In this document: positions 8,139-16,602 of the stretch, in pieces | Layout of the letters: every line of letters starts with the position of its first letter | Numbering within the stretch: the first letter of the stretch is position 1 | Source: Chloroflexota bacterium | GTDB lineage: Bacteria > Chloroflexota > Anaerolineae > Aggregatilineales > UBA2796 | Assembly (NCBI GenBank): GCA_021325095.1 | Contig: JAJPHV010000153.1 | Coordinates: 1 to 64,000, forward strand | Direction of reading: 5' to 3' | DNA length: 64,000 nucleotides | Notes under the pieces: model-generated | What the model saw: the letters and a program-made list of their open reading frames with translations, nothing else | The model's database searches: none | What the model was told of the DNA's origin: nothing | Program-made: the position numbers and the translations under genes

Positions 8139-8679
8139 AAAGACTGGTCTTCAATTGCTCAAGCAGCATCATATATCGCTCGCCCGTAGCCCTGATGATG
8201 ATGTGCCGCTCGGTGGCTACGTTTTCTTCAGGCGCGTCCGGCAGTTCGAGGGTGATCCACAGCCGTTCCGGCGGTAACAAGTCAGCAATCTGTTCCGGCC
8301 ATTCGATCATGACGCTGTCATCTGCGGCCAGAATGTCCTCAATACCCGCACTTTCGGCATCGTCCAGGCTGTTCAGCCGGTAGCAATCCAGGTGATAGAG
8401 GCACTGCCCGTCACGCGAGCGGTGGTGTTCATGAACGAGCACAAACGTCGGGGAGTTGATCGGTTCCAGCGCGCCCCACCCTTTGCCAATTCCGGCAGCA
8501 AGGGCCGTTTTGCCCGCCCCCAGTCCCCCCGACAAGCAGATCAAATCCCCTGCTGCCAGCAGTTGGCCGAGCCGCACGCCGATCTGTGCGGTCTGTTCGG
8601 CACTGTGGCTAATCAGATCAAAACCTGTGGAAGTTGCCAACCCTATCTCAGAGAAATGTACCCAGAACACCCGTCCCAT
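8122..8679 (-). CDS. tsaE: tRNA threonylcarbamoyladenosine biosynthesis ATPase TsaE
   Basis: P-loop ATPase that drives turnover of the t6A-synthesising complex. 185 residues. Walker A is GGLGAGKTA; SPTFVLVHEH, HLDCYRL and VMIEWPEQ follow in family order. The first ~20 residues before FDLISHSAEQTAQIG are extra, so the real start may be internal. It is first in the tsaE-tsaB-rimI run and divergent from the phosphodiesterase gene at 8825. Confidence 0.93.
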   Translation of the reverse strand: MGRVFWVHFSEIGLATSTGFDLISHSAEQTAQIGVRLGQLLAAGDLICLSGGLGAGKTALAAGIGKGWGALEPINSPTFVLVHEHHRSRDGQCLYHLDCYRLNSLDDAESAGIEDILAADDSVMIEWPEQIADLLPPERLWITLELPDAPEENVATERHIIIRATGERYMMLLEQLKTSLYVAGN

Positions 8680-8824
8680 TATAGCGCTAGAGTCCGATCC
8701 GGCACGATTTCTGAATTCCGTATCAAATATCCTGTCAAGAGGTCGCTTTGTCTTTCAATTCATGCTAATATGACACGGTAATGTATAGTTTGCAGATCCA
8801 TTTTCGTCAGGATAAAGCGAACCT

Positions 8825-9556
8825 ATGCGTGTGTTGATCATATCCGATATCCATGCGAACCTGGCTGCTTTCGAGACGGTGCTGGCTGACGCCAAAGGGG
8901 CATGGGATTACGTGTGGTGCCTGGGGGATGTGGTGGGCTATGGCCCCGACCCCAACGAATGTGTTGAACTGCTTAAGACTCTGCCGCATCTGTGCCTGGC
9001 GGGCAATCACGACTGGGCGGCGCTGGGCCGCCTCGACATCCGTACCTTTAACTCCGATGCGCGCAAGGCCGTCCATTGGACGCAGGAAGCGCTTAAACCG
9101 GAAAACGTTGCCTACCTGGATGCGCTGCCGACCACCTTTGTCATCGGCAAATATACGCTGGCGCACGGCAGCCCGCGTGAACCGGTCTGGGAATATATCC
9201 TTGATCCGCTGATCGCAGCGCTCAACTTCCCACACTTCGAGACGCCCTACTGTCTTGTCGGGCACACTCATACGCCCGTCATTTTCAAAATGATGTCCGA
9301 GCGTGGCGATACCGACGCCGAGCAGCCTGTGTATCGCGTCGCCAAAACGCTGAACGGCCACCGCCTGATCATTAACCCCGGCAGTGTGGGGCAGCCCCGC
9401 GACTCCAACCCCGACGCAGCCTACTCCATCCTGGACGTGGAGCAGTGCGTCTGGGAACATCGCCGCGTCCCTTACCCGATCAATGTCACACAGGAACGGA
9501 TGCGCCGCGCCGAACTGCCGGAACGCCTGATTGCCCGCCTGGAGCACGGCTGGTAA
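8825..9556 (+). CDS. Calcineurin-like metallophosphoesterase (YfcE/MJ0936 type)
   Basis: 243 residues carrying the dimetal motifs in order: DIHAN, GDVVGYGPDPNE, GNHD, a lone HG and GHTH. This is the YfcE/MJ0936-like phosphodiesterase subfamily, cytoplasmic and acting on phosphodiesters; the natural substrate is usually unknown. It is divergent from tsaE across 145 bases. A zinc-ribbon protein gene follows after 18 bases, likely in the same transcript. Confidence 0.88.
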   Translation: MRVLIISDIHANLAAFETVLADAKGAWDYVWCLGDVVGYGPDPNECVELLKTLPHLCLAGNHDWAALGRLDIRTFNSDARKAVHWTQEALKPENVAYLDALPTTFVIGKYTLAHGSPREPVWEYILDPLIAALNFPHFETPYCLVGHTHTPVIFKMMSERGDTDAEQPVYRVAKTLNGHRLIINPGSVGQPRDSNPDAAYSILDVEQCVWEHRRVPYPINVTQERMRRAELPERLIARLEHGW

Positions 9557-9574
9557 AGCGACGGCAAGCCGATC

Positions 9575-9838
9575 ATGTATATTGCCTGCCCCAAGTGCGA
9601 CTGGCGGCCCGACGCGCAATCACTCTGGCAGTGCACCTGCGGTCACCAGTGGAATACCTTCCAGACACATGGCGTTTGCCCGGCCTGCGGCAAAGTCTGG
9701 AAAATGACGGCCTGTTCGCGCTACGACGGCTGCGGGCAGTGGTCAGATCACGAAGATTGGTACCACGACGACGCTGCGCCGACGGTTGAGGAATTTCTCG
9801 AAAACCCGGAGCGAATCGTGATCTCGACACCGGTGTGA
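9575..9838 (+). CDS. Small zinc-ribbon protein of unknown function
   Basis: 87 residues with three CxxC-type pairs (CPKC, CTCG, CPACG) plus CSRYDGCGQW, followed by an acidic tail. This suggests one or two zinc ribbons. No catalytic motif is seen. The position 18 bases after the phosphodiesterase gene suggests co-expression, but no role can be assigned from sequence. Confidence 0.7.
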   Translation: MYIACPKCDWRPDAQSLWQCTCGHQWNTFQTHGVCPACGKVWKMTACSRYDGCGQWSDHEDWYHDDAAPTVEEFLENPERIVISTPV

Positions 9839-9963
9839 GCCGGTGCGCGCTGCTCATCCAGGATGGTTGGTCAGCTATCGCCAGGTCAAACTGTCGTCAA
9901 ATCGGGTGGCGGGCCTCGGAAGGTGCTGTAAGCCTGTCTATACGAGGCACGGACTGGGGAGGT

Positions 9964-10000
9964 GGAGTTTGGCCGTGTCATCTTGCTTTGACCAAACTCC
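9964..10000. terminator. Possible bidirectional terminator hairpin
   Basis: Inverted repeat ggagtttgg / ccaaactcc, 9-bp perfect stem with a 19-base loop, between the convergent zinc-ribbon and gpr genes. There is no T-tract on either strand. Confidence 0.4.
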
Positions 10001-10019
10001 GTTCAAGAGGTGCTAACCG

Positions 10020-11015
10020 TCACTCAGCCAGAATGGCCTCAATCGACTGCAATTCCTCAGCGCTAAAATCAAGGTGCTTCAGTGCGCTCACCACATCCTC
10101 GATTTGCTCAGGACGGCTGGCCCCAATCAGGGCCGAGGTCATCGCCTTGTGCCGCAGCACCCAGGCTATCGCCATCTGTGCCATCGTTTGCCCTCTGGCT
10201 TTGGCGATCTCGTTGAGTTTGCGCACTTTGGCGATCCGCTCCGCGCTGACCTTATCGCCCCAGTGGAATTGCCCCGAGAGTTTCGCCGCCCGCGAGTCGT
10301 CGGGAATACGGTCAATGTACTTGTTGGTCAAGATGCCCTGATCCAGCGGTGAAAAGGCAATACAGCCGATGCCCTCTTCCTCAAGCACGTCCAACAGGCC
10401 ATCTTCAATCCACCGGTCAAACATGTTATAGCGAGGCTGGTGAATGAGGCAGGGTGTCCCCAGTTCGCGCAGGATTTTGGCCGCCTGCCGGGTCTGCTCC
10501 GGGCTATAGGTCGAGATACCGACATACAGCGCCCGTCCACTCCGCACAATATAGTCGAGCGCCCCCATCGTTTCTTCGAGCGGCGTATCGGGGTCGGGCC
10601 GGTGGCTGTAGAAGATATCAAAGTAGTCCAGCCCAGTTCGTTTCAGGCTCTGATCGCAACTGGCGATCAGATACTTGCGCGACCCCCACTCGCCATATGG
10701 CCCCGGCCACATCCGGTAGCCAGCTTTGTCTGAAATTACCAGTTCGTCGCGGTAGCGGCCCAGATCGTCTCGTAAAGCGCGGCCCAGCGTCTCCTCAGCA
10801 GAACCAGGCGGCGGGCCGTAATTGTTGCCGATGTCGATATGGGTGATGCCCAGGTCAAAGGCTTTGCGCAGCATTGCACGTGCATTTTCATAAGGATCAA
10901 CGCCGCCAAAGTTGTACCAGATGCCCAGCGATATCGCCGGGAGCAGCAAACCACTGCGGCCTGTACGGTTGTACCGCATCGTGTCGTAACGGGTTTCAGC
11001 GGGAAGGTAGGCCAA
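10020..11015 (-). CDS. gpr: Aldo/keto reductase, L-glyceraldehyde-3-phosphate reductase type
   Basis: NADPH-dependent aldo/keto reductase closely resembling E. coli YghZ/Gpr, which detoxifies L-glyceraldehyde 3-phosphate and methylglyoxal. Recognisable blocks are LRKAFDLGITHIDIGNNYGP, the Lys block VISDKAGYRMWPGPYGEWG, YFDIFYSHRPDPDTPLEE and IGASRPEQIEDVV near the C-terminus. I chose a TTG start at 11015 because aaggag lies 7 bases upstream and the length becomes 331 residues, like the family. The ATG at 11132 would add a 39-residue tail unlike any relative. A promoter lies at 11103-11132. Confidence 0.92.
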   Translation of the reverse strand: MAYLPAETRYDTMRYNRTGRSGLLLPAISLGIWYNFGGVDPYENARAMLRKAFDLGITHIDIGNNYGPPPGSAEETLGRALRDDLGRYRDELVISDKAGYRMWPGPYGEWGSRKYLIASCDQSLKRTGLDYFDIFYSHRPDPDTPLEETMGALDYIVRSGRALYVGISTYSPEQTRQAAKILRELGTPCLIHQPRYNMFDRWIEDGLLDVLEEEGIGCIAFSPLDQGILTNKYIDRIPDDSRAAKLSGQFHWGDKVSAERIAKVRKLNEIAKARGQTMAQMAIAWVLRHKAMTSALIGASRPEQIEDVVSALKHLDFSAEELQSIEAILAE

Positions 11016-11324
11016 AGGACGCTCCTTGCTGGTCGGCTTTCCTGCGCAGCATAGTGCTTCTGCACAAGCGGTCTTGCCTGAGGAATAATCACATTGGCCT
11101 AGATTATAGTCTGACGCACCGATTGCCATCAACCTTTGGCAGCCAACTCGTCCTATGTAAGTTGGCGAGATGTCCGCAGTTGACGCAGGCGTTCGCCCAA
11201 TCGCCTCAAAACCTCGGCTTCACCGCTTGTGCTTTGCATGAGGCGAGTGTCCATACGGATACGTTTTCATTTGGCTTACAATGCGTGTTGAGGAGCAGGC
11301 GAGTAGCCGTATTGGTCGCCGAAT
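11016..11324. other. Intergenic region upstream of gpr
   Basis: 309 bases between the gpr start and the end of the methyltransferase gene. Apart from the gpr promoter I see no gene, tRNA or clear terminator. Confidence 0.5.
11103..11132 (-). promoter_or_regulatory. Sigma70-type promoter for gpr
   Basis: On the minus strand TTGATG (11132-11127), an 18-base spacer, then TATAAT (11108-11103). This gives a leader of about 80 bases before the TTG start at 11015. It also supports the view that the frame upstream of 11015 is untranslated. Confidence 0.6.
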
Positions 11325-12137
11325 TCACACAACCTTCTTCCCCACCGGGCGGTGCAGCGGGCGTTCGGCACGGACGACGAACCAGCCGTTGGCCTGCCGC
11401 AGCGGGCGACCATCCCAACCGCCCCACATGCCGACACCCACAAAGCCGACCTCGCGCAGCAGCGCGAAGATTTCAGCGGGCGAGTACAGCCGCCGTGTGT
11501 ACGTCTCATGGAAATGCTGTTCGCCATCCGGCAGGCGCACCAGCACCTCGTCCTGGCCGTTGAGCAGGGAGTTCGCGGCATCGTATTCCAGGGTCGAGAC
11601 GCGCCGGGCGAAGAAGCCTTTGGGCAGGCGCCGCAGCGGGCCGGAGATGTACTTATTCGGCACGACGCCGGAGGGTGGGGCCAGCGGCACGGTCAGGCCA
11701 AGCGCGCCACCGGGCCGCAGATATTCAAACAGGTTGCGCAGCAGCCCCAAGCGCACATCAGCCACCAGATAGGTTCCCAGAACTTCTCCACTCAACACGC
11801 TGAAATCGGCGGGGCCGGGCAGCGATACCAGGCGCGGCTCGTGGCACAGCCAGGTCAGCAGCATGGAGGTATCACTGGCGGGCGGGGTGCTCGACTCGCG
11901 GGCGCGGGCCACCTCAATAGCTTCCGGATTCGGATCAACGCCCAGGACACGCAAACCGCTTTTTGCCAGCCCGATTGCCAGTTCGCCCGTCCCGCAGTGC
12001 CAGTTGACCGCCACGCGCCCATAACCGAGCGCCAGCCCCGACCAGAACGCGATCTCCTCGGTGCGCTCCGGGATAAACAGGTCGGCCAGCGCGGGCGAAG
12101 GACGCGGCGCTATCGGATCGTTGCTCATGTTGCTCAT
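11325..12137 (-). CDS. Class I SAM-dependent methyltransferase
   Basis: 270 residues with motif I as VAVNWHCGTGELAIGLA (CGTGELA replaces the usual GCGTG) and the acidic-loop motif VLGVDPNPEAIEVAR. A mid-region LFEYLRPGGALGLTVPL matches motif IV/V. The substrate cannot be told. The ATG overlaps the rluD stop by 4 bases, so it is translationally coupled to rluD, which may point to an RNA substrate; that is only a context argument. Confidence 0.82.
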   Translation of the reverse strand: MSNMSNDPIAPRPSPALADLFIPERTEEIAFWSGLALGYGRVAVNWHCGTGELAIGLAKSGLRVLGVDPNPEAIEVARARESSTPPASDTSMLLTWLCHEPRLVSLPGPADFSVLSGEVLGTYLVADVRLGLLRNLFEYLRPGGALGLTVPLAPPSGVVPNKYISGPLRRLPKGFFARRVSTLEYDAANSLLNGQDEVLVRLPDGEQHFHETYTRRLYSPAEIFALLREVGFVGVGMWGGWDGRPLRQANGWFVVRAERPLHRPVGKKVV

Positions 12138-13081
12138 AGCGGCTCTAGCTGATCGAGCACGGTGTTCAGGTCGGCGGGCAGCGGCGCATGAATCGTCAGG
12201 GGTTGGCCGCCAGACGGTGTGAGCAGGCTCAACGACTCGGCGTGAAGAAATTGCCGTCCCAGGTGGAGGCGCTGCTTGCGGTAGCCGTAAACCGCGTCCC
12301 CGACAATCGGGTGGCCGATGAAGGCCATATGAACGCGAATCTGGTGGGTACGCCCGGTCCGGGGCTGCACTTCCACCAGCGTATAACCTTTGTAGGTTTG
12401 CAACACCCGGTAGAAAGACACGGCAGGCCGTCCGTTGCGCAGCACCGCCATCCGCTTGCGCTGGTTTGGGTCACGGCCTAGCGGTACGTTGATCTCACCC
12501 GTCGGCGTGGCGGGCAGGCCCTCGACCAGCGCCAGGTAGCGCTTCTGCACGGTGCGCGCCGCAAACTGTGCCATCAGGTTCAGGCGGGCAGGTTCAGTCT
12601 TGGCGATGAGCAGCACCCCCGACGTATCTTTATCCAGGCGGTGGACGATCCCTGCACGGCCTTTGCCGCCGACCTGCGCTACCTGCGGCCAGCGGGCCAG
12701 CAGCGCGTTGACCAGCGTGCCGCTGGTGTGCCCGGCGGCGGGATGAACGACCATCCCGGCAGGCTTATCAATAGCCGCCATGTCGGCGTCCTCATAAAGC
12801 ACGTCCAGCGGTAATACTTCGGGCAGGGTGGCTTCGTCATTCGACGGGGCGACGATGTGGTCGGCCAGCCGGACGGCGATCTTGTCCTGAGCCTCAACCC
12901 GGTACGACGGTTTGCCTGGCTTGCCGTTGATGCTGACGTAGCCCTCTTTGATCAACTGCTGGACTTTGACGCGCGACAGCGTGGACAGGTGGGCCGTGAT
13001 GACCCGATCCAGTCGTTCGCCGACTTCCTGATCGCCAGGTTCGATTTTGAAGACCACCGTTTGCGCGGGCTTCGCCGCCAT
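12134..13081 (-). CDS. rluD: RluA-family 23S rRNA pseudouridine synthase
   Basis: 315 residues. An N-terminal S4 RNA-binding domain (LDRVITAHLSTLSRVKVQQ through SINGKPGKPSYRV) is followed by the RluA catalytic domain with GIVHRLDKDTSGVLLIAKT, whose Asp is the catalytic nucleophile. The C-terminal GRTHQIRVHMAFIGHPIVGD block is present. Domain layout fits RluD, which modifies helix 69 of 23S rRNA, but the exact site is not proven by sequence. First gene of a two-gene minus-strand unit with the methyltransferase. Confidence 0.92.
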   Translation of the reverse strand: MAAKPAQTVVFKIEPGDQEVGERLDRVITAHLSTLSRVKVQQLIKEGYVSINGKPGKPSYRVEAQDKIAVRLADHIVAPSNDEATLPEVLPLDVLYEDADMAAIDKPAGMVVHPAAGHTSGTLVNALLARWPQVAQVGGKGRAGIVHRLDKDTSGVLLIAKTEPARLNLMAQFAARTVQKRYLALVEGLPATPTGEINVPLGRDPNQRKRMAVLRNGRPAVSFYRVLQTYKGYTLVEVQPRTGRTHQIRVHMAFIGHPIVGDAVYGYRKQRLHLGRQFLHAESLSLLTPSGGQPLTIHAPLPADLNTVLDQLEPL

Positions 13082-13269
13082 CCTGATTTCGCCCTATCCC
13101 ATGCTTTACCAGTATACTTCAAACTGGCTTCCAACTCACCCCGGTGAGATGCATAAATCGAGTGTTTCTACGTTGGCTTGCACTCACAAAACCTGCTATA
13201 CTGTTGGAATGCTGCCACGTACAGCGACAGCCATCCGGCAGGCCAGAGGGTCGTAAGGGCGAGGGGATT

Positions 13270-13782
13270 ATGATTGAAGTTACAATTGACAGTATCCGTG
13301 TGAGTTTGATGTCCCAACACCGGATTGTGATCTTGAAAGATGTGGCGAGTGACCGTTATCTGCCAATCTGGATTGGGCCATGTGAAGCTGACGCGATCAC
13401 CGTCGAGTTGCAAGAGGTCGAGGTTTCTCGCCCGCTCACTCACGATCTGCTGAAATCGGTAGTATCGGAAATGGGCGCAGAAGTCGTGCAGATTGTGATC
13501 AACGATCTGCGCAACGACGTGTTTTACGCCCGAATCGTGGTCGAGTTGAACGGACGGCGGCTTGAAATCGATTCGCGGCCCAGCGACGCGATTGCCCTGG
13601 CCGTGCGTGTGCACGTCCCGATCTACGTCGAGGAGTCGGTCATGGAGCGCGCGGCCAGCACGCCTGAACAGGAAGTCGAGAGCGAGCCAACTAACACCGA
13701 CACACCTGACGAGCGCCTGAGCATCTTCAAAGACTTCGTCGATACGCTCGACCTGGACGATCTCGACGACAGCGAACAGTAA
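13270..13782 (+). CDS. DUF151 bifunctional-nuclease family protein
   Basis: 170 residues starting at the ATG 13270 after cgagggg; an upstream in-frame ATG at 13144 adds an unrelated 42-residue tail. The conserved core includes RYLPIWIGPCEADAITVEL, LLKSVVSEMGAEV and the DSRPSDAIALAVRVHVPIYVE signature of the family. Members have been linked to nuclease activity in plants and bacteria, but the biochemical role is poorly defined. The C-terminus is strongly acidic. It is followed by a clear terminator at 13807. Confidence 0.88.
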   Translation: MIEVTIDSIRVSLMSQHRIVILKDVASDRYLPIWIGPCEADAITVELQEVEVSRPLTHDLLKSVVSEMGAEVVQIVINDLRNDVFYARIVVELNGRRLEIDSRPSDAIALAVRVHVPIYVEESVMERAASTPEQEVESEPTNTDTPDERLSIFKDFVDTLDLDDLDDSEQ

Positions 13783-13806
13783 GGCTGTCATTTCCGAACG
13801 ATGGTC

Positions 13807-13849
13807 AAACGGGGCGCGTCCGGCGTCGTGTCGGAACTTTGCCCCGTTT
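13807..13849 (+). terminator. Intrinsic terminator after the DUF151 gene
   Basis: Stem aaacggggc (13807-13815) pairs with gccccgttt (13841-13849), with a smaller tccg/cgga hairpin inside the loop, followed by ttaagtt. It separates this gene from the dnaB operon. Confidence 0.65.
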
Positions 13850-13883
13850 TAAGTTAAGTCTGCGTAGCTAGAAACCAGACCCT

Positions 13884-15875
13884 ATGACTGACAGCGGTGT
13901 GGGGGCGGTCAGCCGCCCCGATACGATAGCGCCACACTCCGCCGAGGCCGAGGAGGCCGTACTCGGCTCGATCCTGATCAACCCCGATGCGATCTTCGAG
14001 GTCGCGGCGTTCCTGCAAGCCTCTGATTTTTTCATCGTCCGCAACGCCTGGATTTACGAAGCGATCAACGCCGTGCATGATCGCGGCGAAGCGATTGACA
14101 ACCTGACCGTCATCCAGGAATTGCGTAATCGTGGGCAGCTGGAGAGTGTGGGCGGGTCGGCCTACATCGCCTACCTGATGAACAACACCCCGACGCACAT
14201 CCACGCCGAAACCTACGGGCATATCGTGGAGCGGGCGGCCATCCGCCGCCGCTTACTGACCGCCGCCAGCGAGATCGCGCAGACGGCCCTCGAAGAAAAC
14301 GCGGAGATCAACGAAGTCATAGACCGGGTGGAGTCCACGCTGTTCAGCGTCACCGAGCGGCGGCTGCGCAAAGACCTGATCCCGGTGCGGCAGGCAGTCA
14401 GCGAGTACTTCAACCGCATCGAGTACCTGTATACGCATCAGGACGAACCGCTGGGCCTGCCGACGGGTTTCATCGACCTGGATAAGCTGCTGGGCGGCCT
14501 GCAACGCTCTGACCTGTGCATCGTGGCGGCGCGTCCCGGCGTCGGCAAGACCAGCTTCATGTTGAGCATCGCGCTCAACGCGGCGCGCGCCCGACCCAGC
14601 AAGCCGACCACGATTGCCATCTTCAGCATGGAAATGTCCACCGAGCAGTTGATCCAGCGCTTCATCGCCGCCGAGACAAGCATCAATTCGCAAAAGCTGC
14701 GCCTGGGCAACCTGGACGAGCGCGAGTGGGGCCTGTTTGTCGAGGCGACAGGCAAACTCAGCAACCTGCGGCTGTTCCTGGACGATACGCCCGCCGTCTC
14801 CGTCCCGCAGATTCGGACGAAGTGCCGCCGTCTGTACCGCGAACACGGCCTCGATCTGATCATCGTCGATTACCTGCAACTGATGTCCGCCGGGATAGGC
14901 CGCAACGAGAATCGTGTCCAGGAGATCAGCTACATTTCACGCGGTCTCAAGGAACTGGCCCGCGAGTTGAACGTGCCGCTGCTGTCCGCCGCGCAGTTGT
15001 CACGTGCTGTCGAGCAGCGCCAGGACAAACGCCCACAGCTCTCGGACTTGCGCGAATCGGGTTGTCTCGCGGGGGACACCCTGATTTACTGGCCGGAACG
15101 TGGCTGCTACATCCCGATCCGCAAGTTGGTAGGTCAAGCAGGCTTTTGCGTCAGCAGCTTGAATACGGACACCTGGAAGCTGGAAACGGCAGAGGTGACA
15201 AACGCCTTTTGTACAGGGGTCAAGCCAGTTTTCCACCTGACAACGCAATTGGGGCGCAGTATCCGGGCAACGGCCAATCACAAGTTCCTGACGTTCGATG
15301 GCTGGAAGCGTCTGGACGAACTGACGGAAAATGATTTTGTGGCTGTGCCGAATGGCGAGCAACTCGTGTTAGGAAGAACCTCACCCCCGGCCCCTCTCCG
15401 CAAGCAGAGAGGGGAGAAAGTCCTCGACACAGTGCTAATCGGTTCCCCCTCTCCGAATTCGGAGAGGGGGTCAGGGGGTGAGGTCAATAGTGTGGCGCGT
15501 ATAGTGAGCGTGCGACTCGTTGAGGCCGAGCCAACCGCCCGGCTGGCCGAAAGTGATGTGTATTGGGACAAAATCGTTTCCATTGAGCCAGACGGTGAAA
15601 CCGATGTCTATGATCTGACCGTTCCCGGTCTTAGCAATTTCGTCGCCAACAATATCATTGTCCACAACAGCATAGAGCAGGACGCCGACGTGGTGATGTT
15701 TATTTACCGCGACGACCTCTACAACGAAAACAGCGACAGACCGAACCAGGCAGACATCCTGGTTTCCAAGCATCGCAACGGGCCGACAGGCGTGATCACG
15801 CTGTACTTCAAGAAGGAGATCACGCAGTTCACCAACATGCAAAAGAGCAACATCAACCTGGCCGAAGGATATTAG
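13884..15875 (+). CDS. dnaB: Replicative DNA helicase DnaB containing a mini-intein
   Basis: Hexameric 5'-3' helicase of the replication fork. The 663-residue frame is a 461-residue DnaB interrupted by a 202-residue intein. The N-terminal domain begins around HSAEAEEAVLGSILINPDA. The RecA core has Walker A RPGVGKT at 217-223, FSMEMSTEQLIQRF, and IIVDYLQLMS for Walker B. The intein sits between DLRESG and SIEQDADVVMF, the same site as the cyanobacterial Ssp DnaB intein. It is the first gene of dnaB-dnaD-dnaC-like, with dnaD only 10 bases downstream. Confidence 0.96.
   Translation: MTDSGVGAVSRPDTIAPHSAEAEEAVLGSILINPDAIFEVAAFLQASDFFIVRNAWIYEAINAVHDRGEAIDNLTVIQELRNRGQLESVGGSAYIAYLMNNTPTHIHAETYGHIVERAAIRRRLLTAASEIAQTALEENAEINEVIDRVESTLFSVTERRLRKDLIPVRQAVSEYFNRIEYLYTHQDEPLGLPTGFIDLDKLLGGLQRSDLCIVAARPGVGKTSFMLSIALNAARARPSKPTTIAIFSMEMSTEQLIQRFIAAETSINSQKLRLGNLDEREWGLFVEATGKLSNLRLFLDDTPAVSVPQIRTKCRRLYREHGLDLIIVDYLQLMSAGIGRNENRVQEISYISRGLKELARELNVPLLSAAQLSRAVEQRQDKRPQLSDLRESGCLAGDTLIYWPERGCYIPIRKLVGQAGFCVSSLNTDTWKLETAEVTNAFCTGVKPVFHLTTQLGRSIRATANHKFLTFDGWKRLDELTENDFVAVPNGEQLVLGRTSPPAPLRKQRGEKVLDTVLIGSPSPNSERGSGGEVNSVARIVSVRLVEAEPTARLAESDVYWDKIVSIEPDGETDVYDLTVPGLSNFVANNIIVHNSIEQDADVVMFIYRDDLYNENSDRPNQADILVSKHRNGPTGVITLYFKKEITQFTNMQKSNINLAEGY
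15063..15668 (+). other. DnaB mini-intein (DnaB-b site)
   Basis: Residues 394-595 of the frame. The N-terminal splice block is Cys1 in CLAGDTLIYW. The TxNH-like block B is ATANHKFLTFDGWKRL. The C-terminal blocks are VYDLTVPGLSNFVANN and IIVHN followed by Ser+1. All residues needed for protein splicing are present. At 202 residues it is too small for a LAGLIDADG endonuclease domain, and about 36 of those residues come from an inserted repeat element (15378-15484). Confidence 0.93.
15378..15484. repeat. C-rich inverted-repeat element inside the intein
   Basis: 107 bases with terminal inverted repeats acctcacccc / ggggtgaggt and two internal hairpins (cccctctcc...gagagggg and ccccctctccg...cggagaggggg). 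It is translated in frame as a Ser/Pro/Arg/Gly-rich peptide around TSPPAPLRKQRGE and GSPSPNSERGSGGE. Same family as the intergenic copies at 42327, 47161, 56398 and 60536. Confidence 0.85.
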
Positions 15876-15885
15876 GGCGAGCATC

Positions 15886-16602
15886 ATGCAGCGCTTTAAC
15901 GGCTTTCCGGCGGGCAAAAACGGCAGCATTCAGGTGCCGAATCTGTTCTTTAGCGATCTACTGCCGCTGATCGACGATCTGGCGGAGTTGAAGGTCACGG
16001 TGTACTGCTTCTGGGCCTTGCAGCAGCGCGAGGGCCAGTATCGCTACGTGCGGCTGCGCGACGTGCTGCATGACGAGACGTTCATGGCCGGGCTGGACGC
16101 CGATCCCGGCAAGGCGGCCCAGATCGTCCAGCAGGCATTGGAGCGGGCGACGGCGCGCGGGACGTTGCTTCACGTGGTTGTGGCGCAGGGCGACGCGGAC
16201 GAACACCTCTATTTCATGAATACCGAGCGCGGACGCAAAGCCGTGACCGCGCTGGAAAAAGGCCACTGGATACCCGGTGATAACGAGCCTGTCGGCGCGA
16301 TCATCGAGACACCGAACATCTTCGCGCTGTACGAGGAAAACATCGGGCCACTGACGCCGCTGCTCAGTGACATCCTGCGCGACGCCGAAGTGACCTACCC
16401 CGCGCCCTGGATCGTGGACGCCATGCGCATTGCGGTGGAGAACAACAAGCGTAACTGGCGCTACGTCGAGGCGATCCTCAAACGCTGGACGATGGAAGGC
16501 CGGCAGGACCAGCCGGCCCTGCACGATAACGCTTACGAGCAAAATCCCTATCTGCGCGACGAATATTTCCGGCGGCCCGGTCATATGCCAGGTGACGAAT
16601 GA
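15886..16602 (+). CDS. dnaD: DnaD-like replication initiation protein
   Basis: 238 residues. The C-terminal half matches the DnaD/DnaB-like domain: NIFALYEENIGPLTPLLSD holds the YxxxIG-type motif, followed by WIVDAMRIAVENNKRNWRYV and EAILKRW. The N-terminal half looks winged-helix. DnaD remodels origin DNA and recruits helicase in Firmicutes. Here it lies between dnaB and a DnaC/DnaI-like gene, overlapping the latter by 4 bases, so the three likely form one helicase-loading operon. Confidence 0.88.
   Translation: MQRFNGFPAGKNGSIQVPNLFFSDLLPLIDDLAELKVTVYCFWALQQREGQYRYVRLRDVLHDETFMAGLDADPGKAAQIVQQALERATARGTLLHVVVAQGDADEHLYFMNTERGRKAVTALEKGHWIPGDNEPVGAIIETPNIFALYEENIGPLTPLLSDILRDAEVTYPAPWIVDAMRIAVENNKRNWRYVEAILKRWTMEGRQDQPALHDNAYEQNPYLRDEYFRRPGHMPGDE

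Noticed and set aside
13144..13782. Longer DUF151 protein starting at 13144
   Set aside because: The extra 42 residues are unlike the family, and the ATG at 13270 has its own Shine-Dalgarno and begins at the conserved core.
14253..14879. Minus-strand ORF of 208 codons antisense to dnaB
   Set aside because: It is the complement of the conserved helicase core and shows no own domain; long antisense frames are common in GC-rich DNA.
15378..15484. Direct-repeat pattern taken as a CRISPR-like array together with the other C-rich repeats
   Set aside because: Copies are scattered one at a time, are inverted-repeat elements of varied length and have no spacers or cas genes.
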